The position numbers and the translations under genes are program-made. The notes under the pieces are model-generated. The model saw nothing but the letters and a program-made list of their open reading frames with translations. It ran no database searches and was not told where the DNA came from. DNA of 64,000 nt from Undaria pinnatifida (lineage: Eukaryota > Sar > Phaeophyceae > Laminariales > Alariaceae). How positions within the stretch are numbered: the stretch's first letter is position 1; the number at the start of each line of letters is the position of its first letter. Below, piece after piece: positions 10,312 through 20,844 of the stretch. The stretch spans positions 13,283,892 through 13,347,891 of the forward strand of contig JABAKD010000029.1 of assembly GCA_012845835.1 (NCBI GenBank). The letters are read 5' to 3'.

Positions 10312-13300
10312 CTGATTGCCACGGTAGACGGAGAGGTAGGGAGAAAAGAGATGGGAGGTACGGAGGCGGGACGGACAGGGAGATGGGGACACGGGAAGAG
10401 GGGAGACAGGAGGCAAGACGGGGTGGGGGGAAGGGGACGTGGAGAGGGTAGGGGATAATAAGAAGCGGAAGGGGGAGAGGGGAGGGGGCAAGGCGGGGGA
10501 GCGGGGGAGGCAGGACGGGGGGGGGGGGGGGGGGAGGGACGCGTCATGTTTTGGGTCGAAACTTGTCCCGAGGTATAGACCGCAAGGAACTCTATGAGAT
10601 GTGCGAAAAATCAGGAATACACACCTTGTGTATCCGGTTGCAAAATTGCTCGAGGGAAGGGTTGGTGTCATGGAGGATGACCGGCTCGTTGTAGTCTGGT
10701 ATTTGTCCCTTTGGCTTGGTGTAAATGCGGATCATGTTGCAGTAGTCCCACACCTTCTCCAGGAGCTGCACCGGCACAAACGCCATAAAAAAAGAGAACG
10801 GAGGTATTGTATACCGAGGGAGGGAGGGAGTGAGGGAGGGAGGGAGGGAGGGAGGGAGGGAGGAACAAAAAGAGGGAGAGGGTGACGGGGCGGGGGGAGA
10901 GCGAGAGAGAAACGTAGGGTGAGGACGAAATATACCCATTTGATAATAGAGGAGAAACAGGTAAACGGGCAGTGAAAGAGCTGCACGAGATAATTCACTT
11001 CGTAAGGGGTGGAAATACATCCTCAAGGCTGCAACGAGATTTGTTTACGGCGATATGATAGGGAGGTGATGCCAAATAGGGACGCGCCCAACTAAAGCGA
11101 ACATAACTGGGACCTCGAACAAAAACGATCAATCGACATGGGGCAGAGGGGGGGTCAACGTACGGACCTCATCAATGTTCCAGCCGTGAGCCGCGGAAAC
11201 CACAACGTGGTGGGGAATTTGGCAGATGATGTCCAGCTCTTCGATCGTTACCTGTCAGGAGGAGGCGGGGGAGGGGGATGAGGTAGGCAAGGCGGGAAGG
11301 GAGAGGGAGAGAGCGGACAGCGGCGATTAGCACAAGCGCGACGACGGTAGGATCTCATTCTCCTCCGAAAGACTGGATGTCGACGCTGCTAAACTACCGT
11401 TTTAGGCGGTCAATCAACAAGGGCGCGGGAGGGGGGGAATCATATCATGCATGGCCCGTACCCCTTAGGATCATACCAGGTACTAGTACACCCTTACAAG
11501 TTTACAATGCCGGGCACTTGTCGCATTGTCGACGCTCGAAGAACGAGCGAGCGAGCTGCCGGGGTAGACGAAGTAATTTAACTCCCGCAAAAACGAATTG
11601 ACCTCTGCCATGTTTGCCTTCCCACCGCAACTGGTCTGTCGTGTTCCTCACGTAAAGGGCCGGCATGTACTTCCGGTTTCCCCCGATCACCCCGATGCTG
11701 GTCGATCGTGCAATGTTCCCTCCCCACACAAAAAAAGGTACAGAAAGACTAAAGGCCTTGAAGGCCCAAAGCTAAAGGTGCGTATAATAAAACGACTTTT
11801 GTTATTATACAGTGGTGGTCTCCCTATATAGTGCCTGTATGTGCCAGCCAACAATACCGGCAGTACACAGGACACCGGCACTATTGAGTATAGTACCGAT
11901 ACTGGAATATACAAATATATACGGGGTTCCAGGCACCCCAAGCGATTTCACCGGTAATATACCGGCATTACACACTGTACAACCGGCCCTATATGGAAAC
12001 CCCCACTTGCATACTACTGTTAGCCCAAAGACGCTTTGACGGGACAACACATGACGGGCCGAAACTAGACCTTCAACCGACACCTTTGCCTCGCCACCCC
12101 CCGCACCTGATCGATCTTGTTCATCACGTACAGGGCCGGCATGTACTTCCGGTTTCCTTCGACCACGTCGATGAACTGGTCGATCGTGCAGTCTTCCCGC
12201 AGCACGACGTCGCAGCTGTGCAACCGGTACTCTCGCAGTACCGACAGGACCGTGTCGTGAGACAGCTCAGACTGAGTAAAATGGAGAATTAGGGAATCAG
12301 GGAAAATAAATCCTTCAGCAGTGCGACGTCGCGGCTGTGCAACCGGTAGTCTCGCAGCACCGACAGGATCGTGTCACGAGACAGGTCAGATTCCTATTAC
12401 AAAAAAAAACGGGAAACTACGAGTGACAGGAAAATCAGGAGAATTACGACAAACCACTTATAGAGCAAATGGGACATGGATAAAAATCAAACATGCTACT
12501 CGAAGGGGACAGCAGTTTGACTCCTCGAATGATCGCCCCTTACACTATAAAATGAGCAAAGCATCGGCTAGGTCAGATCCCTATTGATGGTCTGGTTCTT
12601 TCAGGGAGGACAAACCCCTTGGTCTACAATGATCTGCATGACCTATAGATCATCATGTTGCCGGGTGGGAGCCGGATGAGCTGAAGGATCTATTAATAGC
12701 AAATGCCACGTTGCCTGGGTTGGGTCTGTACTAATAATACACCAATCCCGCACCACATACCATGACGACAGATATAGGATCTAGATCATCTAGATCGAGA
12801 CCTGTCCGATGTGTAAAAAAGACTAAAGGTGACGTGCCCAACAGTATCGGTCTTCTAGCATCGATGATGCCCAGGTTTGACCCCTTGACTGAACGCCCCC
12901 TACACTTACAAGCAGTGAAAAATACTTTGACGCGCCCAAAAAGACCGGTCTCCTACAACGACGGGTTTGACCCCTGGACTGACCGCCCCCTATCCTTGAA
13001 AAAGTGTGCAATATCAAGGCTGAAATAGAACCACGACGGACACCACAAGGCCGGTCTCCTACAATAGCATACCCGGCATTTTATAAAAACTTTTTACTTG
13101 GGGTCATAGCCAAGGCCACCGTTTTTCTCCTTGGGAAATACGATGTCCCGCGGCTTCTGGTTGAGCCGGATCTCGGCTTCCCACACTAAAACTAGTATAT
13201 TAAGGCCCAAAGAGACCTTTCGCGCCCCCCAAAAGACCGGTGTCCTACAATAGCATACGTACAGGACTGGAAAATAATGGCAGTTTTACCTGGGGTACGA

Positions 13301-16300
13301 TTTCTTGGTAGTTAAGGCCGCCTTTATCCTTCTTCCGAAAGATGATGTCCGGTGGCTTCTGGTTGAGTCGGATCCCGAATCCGTCGAGCTCCTTCTCGAT
13401 GACCTTCTTGTGGGTCATGCTCTGAGCAGGAGAGGAACACGGGCGCAAAACAACGGCAACCCTTCAAAAACGGACCAGAAGCAAGCGAATCCGACCCCCC
13501 CCCTCCCCCCCCGAAATGTAAATGTAATGTACTACACTTCTATTTGCAAGACCTGTACCGGGAGGGGGTTCCAGGGGGGGGGGGGTACCAAAAGCCAAGC
13601 AACAAACAAGCACCAGAGTCGGATCCCGAACCCGTCTATAGCTTCTTCTCCATCACTCTCTTGTGGGTTATGCTCTGGGCTGGCGGTCAACACACGCGCA
13701 AGATAGCAATCATGAAACTCACAAAAAAAAAGGACGAGGAACCCATGGTATACCCGAGAAAAAACAATCCCGATAGGTACTACCAGGTACACTTCTAGTT
13801 CCAGATCTTAACAGGGGAGGTACACTCTAAATCAGTATCAAACATACATCAAAAACATCAGTCGCTTAAAATCCCACAGTACTGGTTTATTTTTGATTCT
13901 GACGCGGTGGGGACAAGTCGTTTAAATTTTTGTCGTTTGGTTGTTGCAGGAACGCGGCTTTGTTGTCGGACAACAATACTGCGAGTGCGATAGAAACATC
14001 TCGCGGCCCTCGTAGCGGCAATCTTTTACATGTTGAACAGCTAGGTTCCTCTAACAGACAACAGTACTTCGAGTGCGCTAGTAACATCTCGCGGCTCTCG
14101 TAGCGGCAATCTTTTACATGTTGAGCTAGGTTCCTCTAACGACACGCACAAAAAAAAGGCACAAACCTAAAAAGGTGTGCGAATCGTGGGGGTGGGGGGG
14201 TAAGGGGTTGAGGAGTGGGGGGGGGACAGGCTGGGGGGGGGAGTGGGGACGGCACGGCGCGTGTGCTCTCACCTTCATGACGTCCAAGCAAATGAGCAGC
14301 ATATTACACGTTCGTGCCGTTGATATAACCTGCAATTCAAAGGTTCAAGAGCGACGAACACGACGGTGGTGCAGCAGCCCAGCACGCGCGGTCAGAAGCG
14401 GCAGCAAGCGGCCGCGACGCAGCAAGACAGAGGATGTAAGGCAGCGGGGCGATTTGACGGATGCATGACCCAGGCCCGGTAGTTTCATTTGTCACAGCAC
14501 AGGATACTTACAAACACTAAGAAACTGTTGGATTTTACAGTCCAATGTTAATCATATCTAGTTGATTTGCAGTCGCTACGCATGAGTACACTGGGTGTCT
14601 TATACTAGATGCGGAGAAATACAACATGCAACAACAGAAAAAAATGAAGATCGTCATCACCACCACCAGCAGCAACAGCAACAACAACGCAGCAGTTTCC
14701 CCAGGAGGCAGAAAAGCCTTCAGAAACAAAAACGCGCACGTCAAACGTAGACTTGAGCCAGGGCAAGCAACGCATGGGAACGATGCGTTCGGCAACGTCT
14801 GCAGTATACCGGGCGGCGCTACGGCACCACGGGGGGGGGGTGTACTCAGTTTGCGCATGGCCCTAGTCGTATGACCATAAAGACCTTCGCATCCCTATTA
14901 TGCCGGGACGGAGTACGTCGGGTTAAGGGGGGCGATTTGACCGATTCACCGTACATAGTTTTCCTTGCTACAGTTACGGTTGCCAACACTGCAAAATGTA
15001 CACCAGGCGATTTCCAAGTAGTGCACAATCCCAACCGCGAGAGAAGAGCACCGTTTTTTTTTTCTATTACCATCCCTCACCTAAGGCGCTTCATACAGTT
15101 CACCCAGAAACTGATTCTAGAATAAAATGAAAGCGCAACCCGACAAACAAACTCATGTCCTAGGCATAAAACGAAAAGGTCTTCCAGCGATACTTCGTAT
15201 TGGGTGAAATAATCCCGAAATTATGAAAACACATTTTTCGCCAGAAACTGCAACTACCACTTTTGTAGCAGACGTCGGTCACCACTCCTTACGGGGTTCA
15301 CCTTTTCGCCGCTGCAAAAAAGCATACCTGGTACGATATTATTTACAAGTACTTTGCGCCAAAAACGGCGGGGTCATTGTGGAAGGGGTCAAACCAGAGT
15401 TAGGTGCACAAAGCTATCGTGTATGTGTTTCATGCAACAGTAGCCCAAAACGCCTGCAGACTGGGTCGGGGGGGAGAGATGAAGGGAGGGTGTGCCAACC
15501 ACCGAGCCAGGGAAGGGGGGTGTGCTAACCACCGAGCCAGGGAGGGAGGGTGTCCTAACCACCGAGCCAACAATTACTGCGTGCTACATATACAAAATAG
15601 TGGTGCCTCAGCACATCGTGGGTGGCGGTCTATTTTCTGCGTTGCGGTTTGTCTGGGGAGGGGGTTTTTACCTGTCGTCCCCGACCCTTCCCGTCCTTCG
15701 CGCCCTCGATAATACCGGGCAAATCCAACATCTGGATCTTCGCCCCTCTGTAGTTTAATGTCCCGGGAACGGCGGTAAGCGTTGTGAACTGTTGTCGCGG
15801 TGGTGAGTTTGCACACCGTGGGCATTCGACACGGAGGGGGGGGGGGGGAGGGAGGGAGGGAGGGAGGGGGAGGGAGAGGAAGGGAGCGCTCTGTAGGTCA
15901 GTGATATCAGTATAAAAAACTATTAGTGAATCTATTAATAGAAAGACCATGCAATCGCGATCGTCTCTTCGCCGGCCGAACATTCAACACAAAACGTTAC
16001 GTCCGGTACACGAGGGTAGGAGTGTGCCTAGGCTTATGTAAACAACTTCAAAGGCCATCAGCGGCCACAAAGACATCATGGTGGCCACAGGAGGAGGTCT
16101 ACTGCAGTCGCAGACCACGCTCTTACATGCTCGTAGGGCTGCGAGCGGTCTGGACTTGACGGCTAAAAGGTAGTTACTATTAATAGTTGGGGTGGCGAAA
16201 TAAGCCAAAACAGTGACTATACAAAAATTCAGTCTTTCTCGACAAAAAAACACATTGCGAGCCACGAACGCACCATTCAGGTACTAAAACGCAAACATCC

Positions 16301-18575
16301 GCAGCTAGCAAATAGGAAGCAACTGTATCGTATAGTAACACCTATCTGGCAGCCAACTACCACCATGAAGGATCGGCGGCTTACTATTAGTGCATAAATA
16401 GTATACTATTAGTATAGTCGGCCAACTCGCAGCCCTACTATTTGGTGTGCTGTGCTGGACAGCCAGACGAGGCCCCACCAACTCAACCCCCTTCGTTCCG
16501 CGAAGAACCACGTGCCAACCGCGCAACATGACACCAGCACCCTGTGTTCAGAAAACAGAAGACCCCTACGACCTCGTGGTATCCCTGGTACAGCAGTACC
16601 ACTATGCTTTAACAGTGCTAAGAAAACAAGAAAACAAAGCGCTTAAACAGTGCTGAGGAAGGAAAAACTCCCTACATGTTTAGCGGTTCTGCAAGCAGCA
16701 GTACAATGGGGGTCTCCCTATGGTGCCGGTGGAATAGTGCCTGTTGCCGGCACAGTGCCGGTGAAATCGATTGGCACGATTGAATTGGAAATGTGTACTA
16801 AACCCAATAGTACTGGTGTGCGAGAACGTGCCGGTATTGTTGGCTGGCACATACCGGCCCTACAGAAGGCCACTACTGCTGCACTTGCCTCGTACGCGGC
16901 TGCTTCACTGTGCGTCCCCGTGAGCTTCGTTAGCAGCGTAGACTTGCCAACCGAGGGGAAGCCCACGAACCCTACTCGCGTATCTCCCGCCTTGCTTACG
17001 TCGAAACCCCGCCCTCCGCCTCCACCCCCGCCCCTCCCGCCGGAATCAGCCTCGAGAAGTTCCCTTTAATGGTAATGCAATAGATGTGGGGGTGGGGGTA
17101 GGATGGGGGCGAGGATTGGTGTAGGGCAGGGTAGGGCGGGGTTGGGTGGGGGTGGGGGTGCGGGTGTGGGTGTGTGTGGGTGTGGGTGCGGATGGCGGTA
17201 GGTTTGGCTGGGATTGGGTGGGATGGAGTCGGGTGGGGTGGGGTGCGAGGGGTGGGATGTGGTGGGGCTAATGCTGAGGCGAAAATAAATGATGCTCAGC
17301 GGCGCGTACCAGGTCTAGAAATGAACAACTATTGCCTATGCTCAAGTCGGTGTCACACTAAGCTTTCAGCTTTTAATCTCATGAGTGGGCGTTTCTCAAG
17401 GCTGGTGCCACCATAAGGTTTCATTCAGCCTTGCTCAAGAGAACTCGAAGGCGATTGTTGTCGGCGGGCCAATACTGTATCGCACAGACGCACCTCTTCA
17501 GCTTGGCCAGCTTGGCCTTGATGAGCCCGAGGTGCTGGCTGGTCGCCTTGTTCTTCTGAGTCTTGCTGTACTGTTATTATTATTAATAGGCGTTACGGGA
17601 AGGGGACAAGATAAGCGAAAACGTTAGCACTGGGTAACTGGTTATACACAGTGTATGGCAACGAGGTGAGCGCCCCAATGTTCGAGGTATTATCAAAGGA
17701 GTAGGAACACAGTGCTTCGTGTCGAAGGGGATGCGTGGTCAATGGTTACACGACCAAGGCAAGCAACACCCGCGCCCCCATGATCGTCAAAAGCGGGGAA
17801 CCTCTTGCCCGCACAATACACCAAGAATTGTGCGATCCCACATGGTACTACTCTGTAGGTGTGAGCTTACAGACAGCAGCTACACAGCAGCAGGTGCACT
17901 GCTGCTGCATCAGTGTTCAAACCGCAAGTCCAACGTTTGAAATCATACCGGTACAGAGACCAGGTGGCTGAAAGGCTTCGAGACCAACCGGCCTGGCGCC
18001 TGAGCCGAGCGCTGCTCCACTTGCTACTTCTGCTGTTGTAGTGGCTCTAAGTGTCTCGTGTGCGTCCACGAGGGCTTAGTGGCAGCACGAACAGTATGGA
18101 CTACTTGGGGCGCTCGATTCGACCTACAGCAGTAGACTATATACCAGGCTATATACGGACAAAGCTCAAGTAGTGCACGCGCTCGTGCAGCAATGAAGTA
18201 GAATACCTGGTAGGAGATAGGAAGACACGAGGGGACGAACAACACGTGAGCGGATGGACCAACCCCGACCTATGGCGTGGGGCCAACGGCACTAGCACTA
18301 GCAACCCGTGTGTTAGCCTTAATAGAGTGCGTACAACTGTCTGTGCGCCTGAACACATCAACAATGCACATCACATCATACTTGCTGATGTAATCATCGT
18401 GTCGAGTGAAGATGTCTGTCACGAGAGAAGGAAGCAAAGCAGGGAAAAAGGCTGCATCCCATATATGTGCGCTTCAATATGGCTTAAATTGAGGAAATCG
18501 GGCCAAGCTCGCAACTTTCACGCAAGTTACCTCATTCTCCAGCTCCTGGATCTTCGACCTGATGCTGTCTGACAT
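10186..18575 (-). CDS. DRG1: Developmentally regulated GTP-binding protein 1 (DRG1), ten exons, complete
   Basis: Cytosolic TRAFAC-class GTPase of the OBG/DRG group. DRG family members bind DFRP/TMA46 partners and act on translating ribosomes. Joining ten exons gives 372 residues in one frame; animal DRG1 is about 367. Exons, in order: 18531-18575, 17494-17570, 16889-17063, 15672-15788, 14273-14329, 13290-13421, 12107-12271, 11168-11251, 10625-10765, 10186-10311. The N-terminal helix holds TQKNKAT and [14 protein letters not shown] Gly/Arg linker (49-60) leads to the P-loop GFPSVGKS (75-82), the switch region [13 protein letters not shown] (121-124), NKID (252-255) and SAA (275-277). The TGS domain fills about 285-372 ([25 protein letters not shown]). 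The ATG at 18575 fits the family N-terminus ([15 protein letters not shown]). All key motifs are intact, so I expect it to be functional. It is divergent from SAE1. Ghost partial copies of exons 6, 7 and 10 lie in flanking non-coding DNA. Confidence 0.95.
10325..10545. repeat. G-rich purine tract in DRG1 intron 9
   Basis: GGGGA/GGA-rich plus strand, hence a long polypyrimidine stretch on the DRG1 sense strand just before the last exon. It may double as an extended polypyrimidine tract. Confidence 0.85.
10625..10765 (-). CDS. DRG1: DRG1 exon 9
   Basis: Acceptor 'gtgcag|ctc', donor 'aag|gtgtgt'. 47 codons, [20 protein letters not shown] to FCNRIHK: the start of the TGS domain. Confidence 0.94.
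10816..10873. repeat. (GGGA)n microsatellite
   Basis: About 14 'ggga' units in DRG1 intron 8. Confidence 0.95.
11168..11251 (-). CDS. DRG1: DRG1 exon 8
   Basis: Acceptor 'cctgacag|gta', donor 'gag|gtccgt'. 28 codons, [18 protein letters not shown] then [10 protein letters not shown]. Holds the G5 motif. Confidence 0.93.
11630..11714 (-). pseudogene. Ghost of DRG1 exon 7, donor-side half
   Basis: Minus strand 'tgcacgatcgaccag', 'gaaaccggaagtacatgccg', 'gaccag' matches the second half of exon 7. A 2-bp deletion shifts the frame and the donor gtgcgg has become ttgcgg. Homology continues into the intron flank ('gggaaggcaaa' against 'ggcgaggcaaa'). Confidence 0.85.
11813..12002 (+). mobile_element. 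CCGGCA-type MITE, copy 4 (near full length)
   Basis: Starts 'ggtctccctatatagtgcc' and ends 'accggccctatatggaaaccc', an imperfect terminal inverted repeat. Inserted in DRG1 intron 7 between exon 7 and its donor-side ghost. Confidence 0.75.
12107..12271 (-). CDS. DRG1: DRG1 exon 7
   Basis: Acceptor 'tttactcag|tct', donor 'gatcag|gtgcgg'. 55 codons ending [12 protein letters not shown], with the G4 motif NKID. Flanked on both sides by ghost halves of itself. Confidence 0.95.
12311..12396 (-). pseudogene. Ghost of DRG1 exon 7, acceptor-side half
   Basis: Preceded by an acceptor-like 'gtaatag'. Reads [19 protein letters not shown] then RDVALL in frame (real exon: [19 protein letters not shown] then CDVVLR). 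Homology stops at the point where the donor-side ghost begins, with about 8-12 bp shared. Confidence 0.88.
12565..12800 (-). repeat. GATCT-rich repeat family R4, copy 3 (reversed)
   Basis: Reverse-strand match to 1665-1870, including 'catgttgcc.ggtgggagcc' and terminal 'gatctagatc'. Lies in DRG1 intron 6. Confidence 0.5.
12825..13075. repeat. Short tandem units beside DRG1 exon 6
   Basis: Three imperfect units of about 95-110 bp with 'aagaccggtctcctacaa' and 'gtttgacccctggactgaccgccccc'. A fourth unit at 13222-13260 abuts exon 6, so the array and the exon-6 ghost share one duplication history. Confidence 0.6.
13096..13178 (-). pseudogene. Ghost of DRG1 exon 6, donor-side half
   Basis: Reads [20 protein letters not shown] then LGYDP with the frame kept, against [20 protein letters not shown] of the real exon. 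Three codons are missing near the end and a 'gtaaaa' donor-like string follows. The flanking 'ctcctacaatagcatac' is also shared with the real exon's intron, 187 bp away. Confidence 0.88.
13290..13421 (-). CDS. DRG1: DRG1 exon 6
   Basis: Acceptor 'ctgctcag|agc', donor 'ccccag|gtaaaa'. 44 codons, [20 protein letters not shown] to IVPQ. Nested between two halves of an older copy. Confidence 0.95.
13615..13674 (-). pseudogene. Ghost of DRG1 exon 6, acceptor-side half
   Basis: Preceded by the acceptor 'ccgccagcccag'. Reads [12 protein letters not shown], then a TAG caused by a 2-bp insertion, with DNA homology continuing to 'cgggatccgactc'. Its break overlaps the start of the donor-side ghost by 13 bp (GAGTCGGATCCCG against GAGCCGGATCTCG on the plus strand). 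Confidence 0.88.
13968..14140. repeat. Two-copy tandem repeat of about 88 bp
   Basis: Units at about 13968-14055 and 14058-14140 share 'aacatctcgcgg', 'ctcgtagcggcaatctttta' and 'ctaggttcctctaac'. In DRG1 intron 5. Confidence 0.85.
14273..14329 (-). CDS. DRG1: DRG1 exon 5
   Basis: Acceptor 'gaattgcag|gtt', donor 'aag|gtgaga'. 19 codons [19 protein letters not shown], matching the family's VIAVARTCNLILIVLD stretch. Confidence 0.93.
14820..14935 (-). repeat. Dispersed repeat R1, copy 2 (reversed)
   Basis: Reverse-strand match to 25600-25745. Lies in DRG1 intron 4. Confidence 0.6.
15085..15200 (+). repeat. Dispersed repeat R3, copy 2
   Basis: Shares 'cacccagaaactgattct', 'aaaatgaaagcgcaacc' and 'tccagcgatacttcg' with the other R3 copies. 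Confidence 0.55.
15484..15572. repeat. Three-copy 30-bp repeat
   Basis: 'gtgccaaccaccgagccagg' and variants repeated three times with period about 30. In DRG1 intron 4. Confidence 0.85.
15672..15788 (-). CDS. DRG1: DRG1 exon 4 (switch II, DLPG)
   Basis: Acceptor 'gcgacaacag|ttc', donor 'cgacag|gtaaaa'. 39 codons with FTTLTAVPG and [20 protein letters not shown]. Confidence 0.96.
15834..15885. repeat. (GGGA)n / G-rich tract
   Basis: Just upstream of DRG1 exon 4 on the sense strand, so it supplies a pyrimidine-rich intron end. Confidence 0.85.
16708..16872 (-). mobile_element. CCGGCA-type MITE, copy 5 (reversed)
   Basis: Starts 'ggggtctccctatggtgccg' and ends 'ggctggcacataccggccct'. Its edge lies about 17 bp inside DRG1 intron 3, right behind the unusual GC donor. 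Confidence 0.7.
16889..17063 (-). CDS. DRG1: DRG1 exon 3 (P-loop), GC donor
   Basis: 175 nt, phase 2 in and phase 0 out. Holds the Gly/Arg linker and [20 protein letters not shown]. Acceptor 'cattaaag|gga'. The donor is 'gag|gcaagt', a GC-AG intron. Confidence 0.95.
17085..17280. repeat. GGGTG-rich tract
   Basis: Degenerate 'gggtggg' repeats in DRG1 intron 2; pyrimidine-rich on the DRG1 sense strand. Confidence 0.85.
17494..17570 (-). CDS. DRG1: DRG1 exon 2
   Basis: Acceptor 'ataataacag|tac', donor 'aagag|gtgcgt'. Encodes [20 protein letters not shown] then LAKLK(R). Phase 2 out, completed by exon 3. Confidence 0.94.
17676..17770 (+). repeat. Dispersed repeat R5, copy 2
   Basis: Matches 9748-9850. 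In DRG1 intron 1. Confidence 0.6.
18531..18575 (-). CDS. DRG1: DRG1 exon 1 (start)
   Basis: Encodes [15 protein letters not shown] with ATG at 18575 and donor 'gag|gtaact'. The family N-terminus has the same length and character. Confidence 0.88.
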
Positions 18576-19436
18576 GGTAGAAAACTCCTTTCCACGGTCC
18601 TGAGGGGGGCTTACTGCCTGGTCTGTGCGGCGCCAGCCTCAGAACACGAAACCACACCAACACCACCCCGAAACCGACACGCCCAAAACTTATATGGAAA
18701 CCCTTTTTCGGCAGCCTACGCAGGCCGAACCTTCTTTGATCTCATCTCGAAGACCGAGCTTCGTACAGACACACAGATAATGTCAGCGGAAAACGACCCC
18801 CAGCAGAGATCTCCGGCGAGAAACGCAACGGATGGTGAAGACGAGGTGTGTCGTGTTTGGCAAGATAAGGAAATACTTCGGTCATGAAAGCATGATCACA
18901 ACGCATCCCAAATTGTCGGCCAGGCATCGTGGCGACCCACTTGCACCGAGATCACGCCGTCCGATCTTTGTGGCTAGGTTATGCCACAGCATCCGTGGAT
19001 GCCCGTTGGAAACGACCTATCTCATTCTAGCCCCAAGAACAATGCGTTTGGTGCCCCGTCATGACCGTAGCGTGCAAGAATGATGCAGGGCAGAGCAGCT
19101 TCTCTGTCATCATCGTGTTGTTCCCCTCATCTTCGAGCACTCTGAGCCAGGCTTGAAAGCTTCAACCCCAGACAACGCCACCACCACCACCACCACCATG
19201 ACCGCCTTGACCACCATCATGTGGCAACTTGTATATGACCAACTACTTGCAAGGGCGTTCTACATTGTCAACACACTACTTTTGATACGATACGAGCCGC
19301 ATGCTTGGCGCAATGCGCTCGCCGCACACGAGGGCAAATTTGAATTTTGACCGGTCTGCGGAAAGAATTTGAATCCACGCGCGGGAAAGGACAAAATTCG
19401 TACCCTCGTACCAGTAGTACACGTTTGATTCGAACG

Positions 19437-19500
<64 letters not shown>

Positions 19501-20030
19501 TGAAAGCTTGCTGCAGCGGACTGCGGGCTTAGAGCTTGCTGGTTGGCTGCCAGCTGCTGCTGCTGGCTTGCTACCAGGATGCTGCTGCTGCCGGCTGCTG
19601 TGTAGCCTAATGGCGTATTTGCGTAACACGACAACATGCCTGGCTGCTGTGTATGAGTCTCATGGCGTACTGTCGTGACATGACAACATGATGAGGTCAA
19701 AATCGAGTCTGCGTTTTGCAGATGGGCGAAATCTGGTACACAAACGAACACGCGAAAGTGTATGGAGCTTGAGCTTTTTTTACCCGGATCTCCAGGAGAA
19801 TCTAAAAACACGAAGATGGGAACTACGGCACGAGAACGCTCCAACGCAGCCGTGATGCTGTGCAGCAGTGTAGAGCCGCTCATAGCTGGACGTGGGGTCG
19901 TTCTTGCTGAGCCCTCTCCTCAGAAGTCATCGCGGACGCTCTGCTGCGCACCCGCATGCGACAGTTGTTGAGCACGTTGGTTGGGGCACTACTGAATGCT
20001 GTCTGCCGTTTGCCGTACATCAAAGTGCGT
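18576..20030. other. Divergent intergenic region between DRG1 and SAE1
   Basis: About 1.5-2 kb that must hold both promoters. No TATA box or other element can be called. ORFs here (for example a 207-codon minus-strand frame) owe their length to the CTG repeat. Confidence 0.5.
19438..19502. repeat. (CTG)n / (CAG)n trinucleotide repeat
   Basis: About 16 uninterrupted CTG units followed by CCG/TTG-interrupted ones. The minus strand reads polyglutamine or polyalanine depending on frame. A coding role is unproven. Confidence 0.95.
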
Positions 20031-20835
20031 GTACACGGTACAATACAAGGGTGCTCATGTGCTTGTGCCCATGTACAATGGGTGTACCATTTCCTCCCTC
20101 CATGTAGAACGAGTGTCCTTTTTCGTCTCTTTTGTGTACATTTTGCCCCCTTTACGTGAAAAAAACACACGTGATATACATGTTGTCCTCCTTTCATGCA
20201 CAATGAGTGTACCTTTGCCTCTATTCATCTTCCCCTCATGTACGACAAGCGTACCGTTTCCTCCCTGCATGTACAACGAGTGTAGTTTTTGCTGCCTTCA
20301 TGCACAATTTGAGTGTACATTTTCCTCTCTTCATTTATATATACCGGGTAATGTGTGTACACGATTTCTTCCCTCCTCCCCCCCAGCTTGGTGAACGACA
20401 ACACATCGACGAAGATGCGTCGGAACGGCACAACTGATTGATTTGCTTGGGGGGAATTAGTATACCTTTTCCTCCCGTCACGTACACTGCGCGTACGTTT
20501 TTGTCGCTTCATGTGCAAGGAGTGTACCTTTTACTTCCTCCTTCTCCTCCCCCTTCGCCCCGTCCTTTAGCCTTCTGGCGTTGAACCGCAACCCTCCCCA
20601 AAGGATGTGCGCAATACAAGGGTGCTCGTGTATAATGCTTGTACCGTTTCCTGCCTTCGTGTACAACGTATTTACCCTTGTCTCCCTGCTCCTTGCCCCT
20701 CACGCTACCCTCTCGTGTCCACCACAGTGCATCGACGACATGGGTGCTCATCCATAACGAGTGCACAGTTTCCTTCCTTAACGCACAATGCGTTTACACT
20801 TGTTCTCCCTCCTTCTCCTTTCCTCTCTTATTCAA
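20030..20835 (+). repeat. Degenerate minisatellite upstream of SAE1 exon 20845-20955
   Basis: About twelve diverged units built on 'ttcctcccttcatgtacaac' followed by 'gagtgtacctttt', with spacers of variable length. Some units include a piece resembling the start of the next SAE1 exon. Confidence 0.75.
20399..20435 (+). pseudogene. Ghost of SAE1 exon 20845-20955, acceptor-side start
   Basis: Reads HIDEDASERHN then TGA, against YINEDESEQYDRQ of the real exon. At DNA level 'acatcgacgaagatgcgtcg' aligns with 'acatcaacgaagatgagtcg'. It lies 443 bp upstream. A weaker third copy of the first 20 bases lies at 20725-20748. Confidence 0.75.
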
Positions 20836-20844
20836 CCTGTCCAG

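Noticed and set aside
19260..19883. 207-codon ORF with polyglutamine
   Set aside because: Length depends on the CTG repeat. Flanks lack domains and no splice-supported model was found. A real polyQ protein cannot be fully excluded.
20788..20844. SAE1 start codon at 20788
   Set aside because: The frame is open, but the translation is a pyrimidine-tract leucine/serine string before a strong 'ctgtccag' acceptor, and the family N-terminus is short and acidic.
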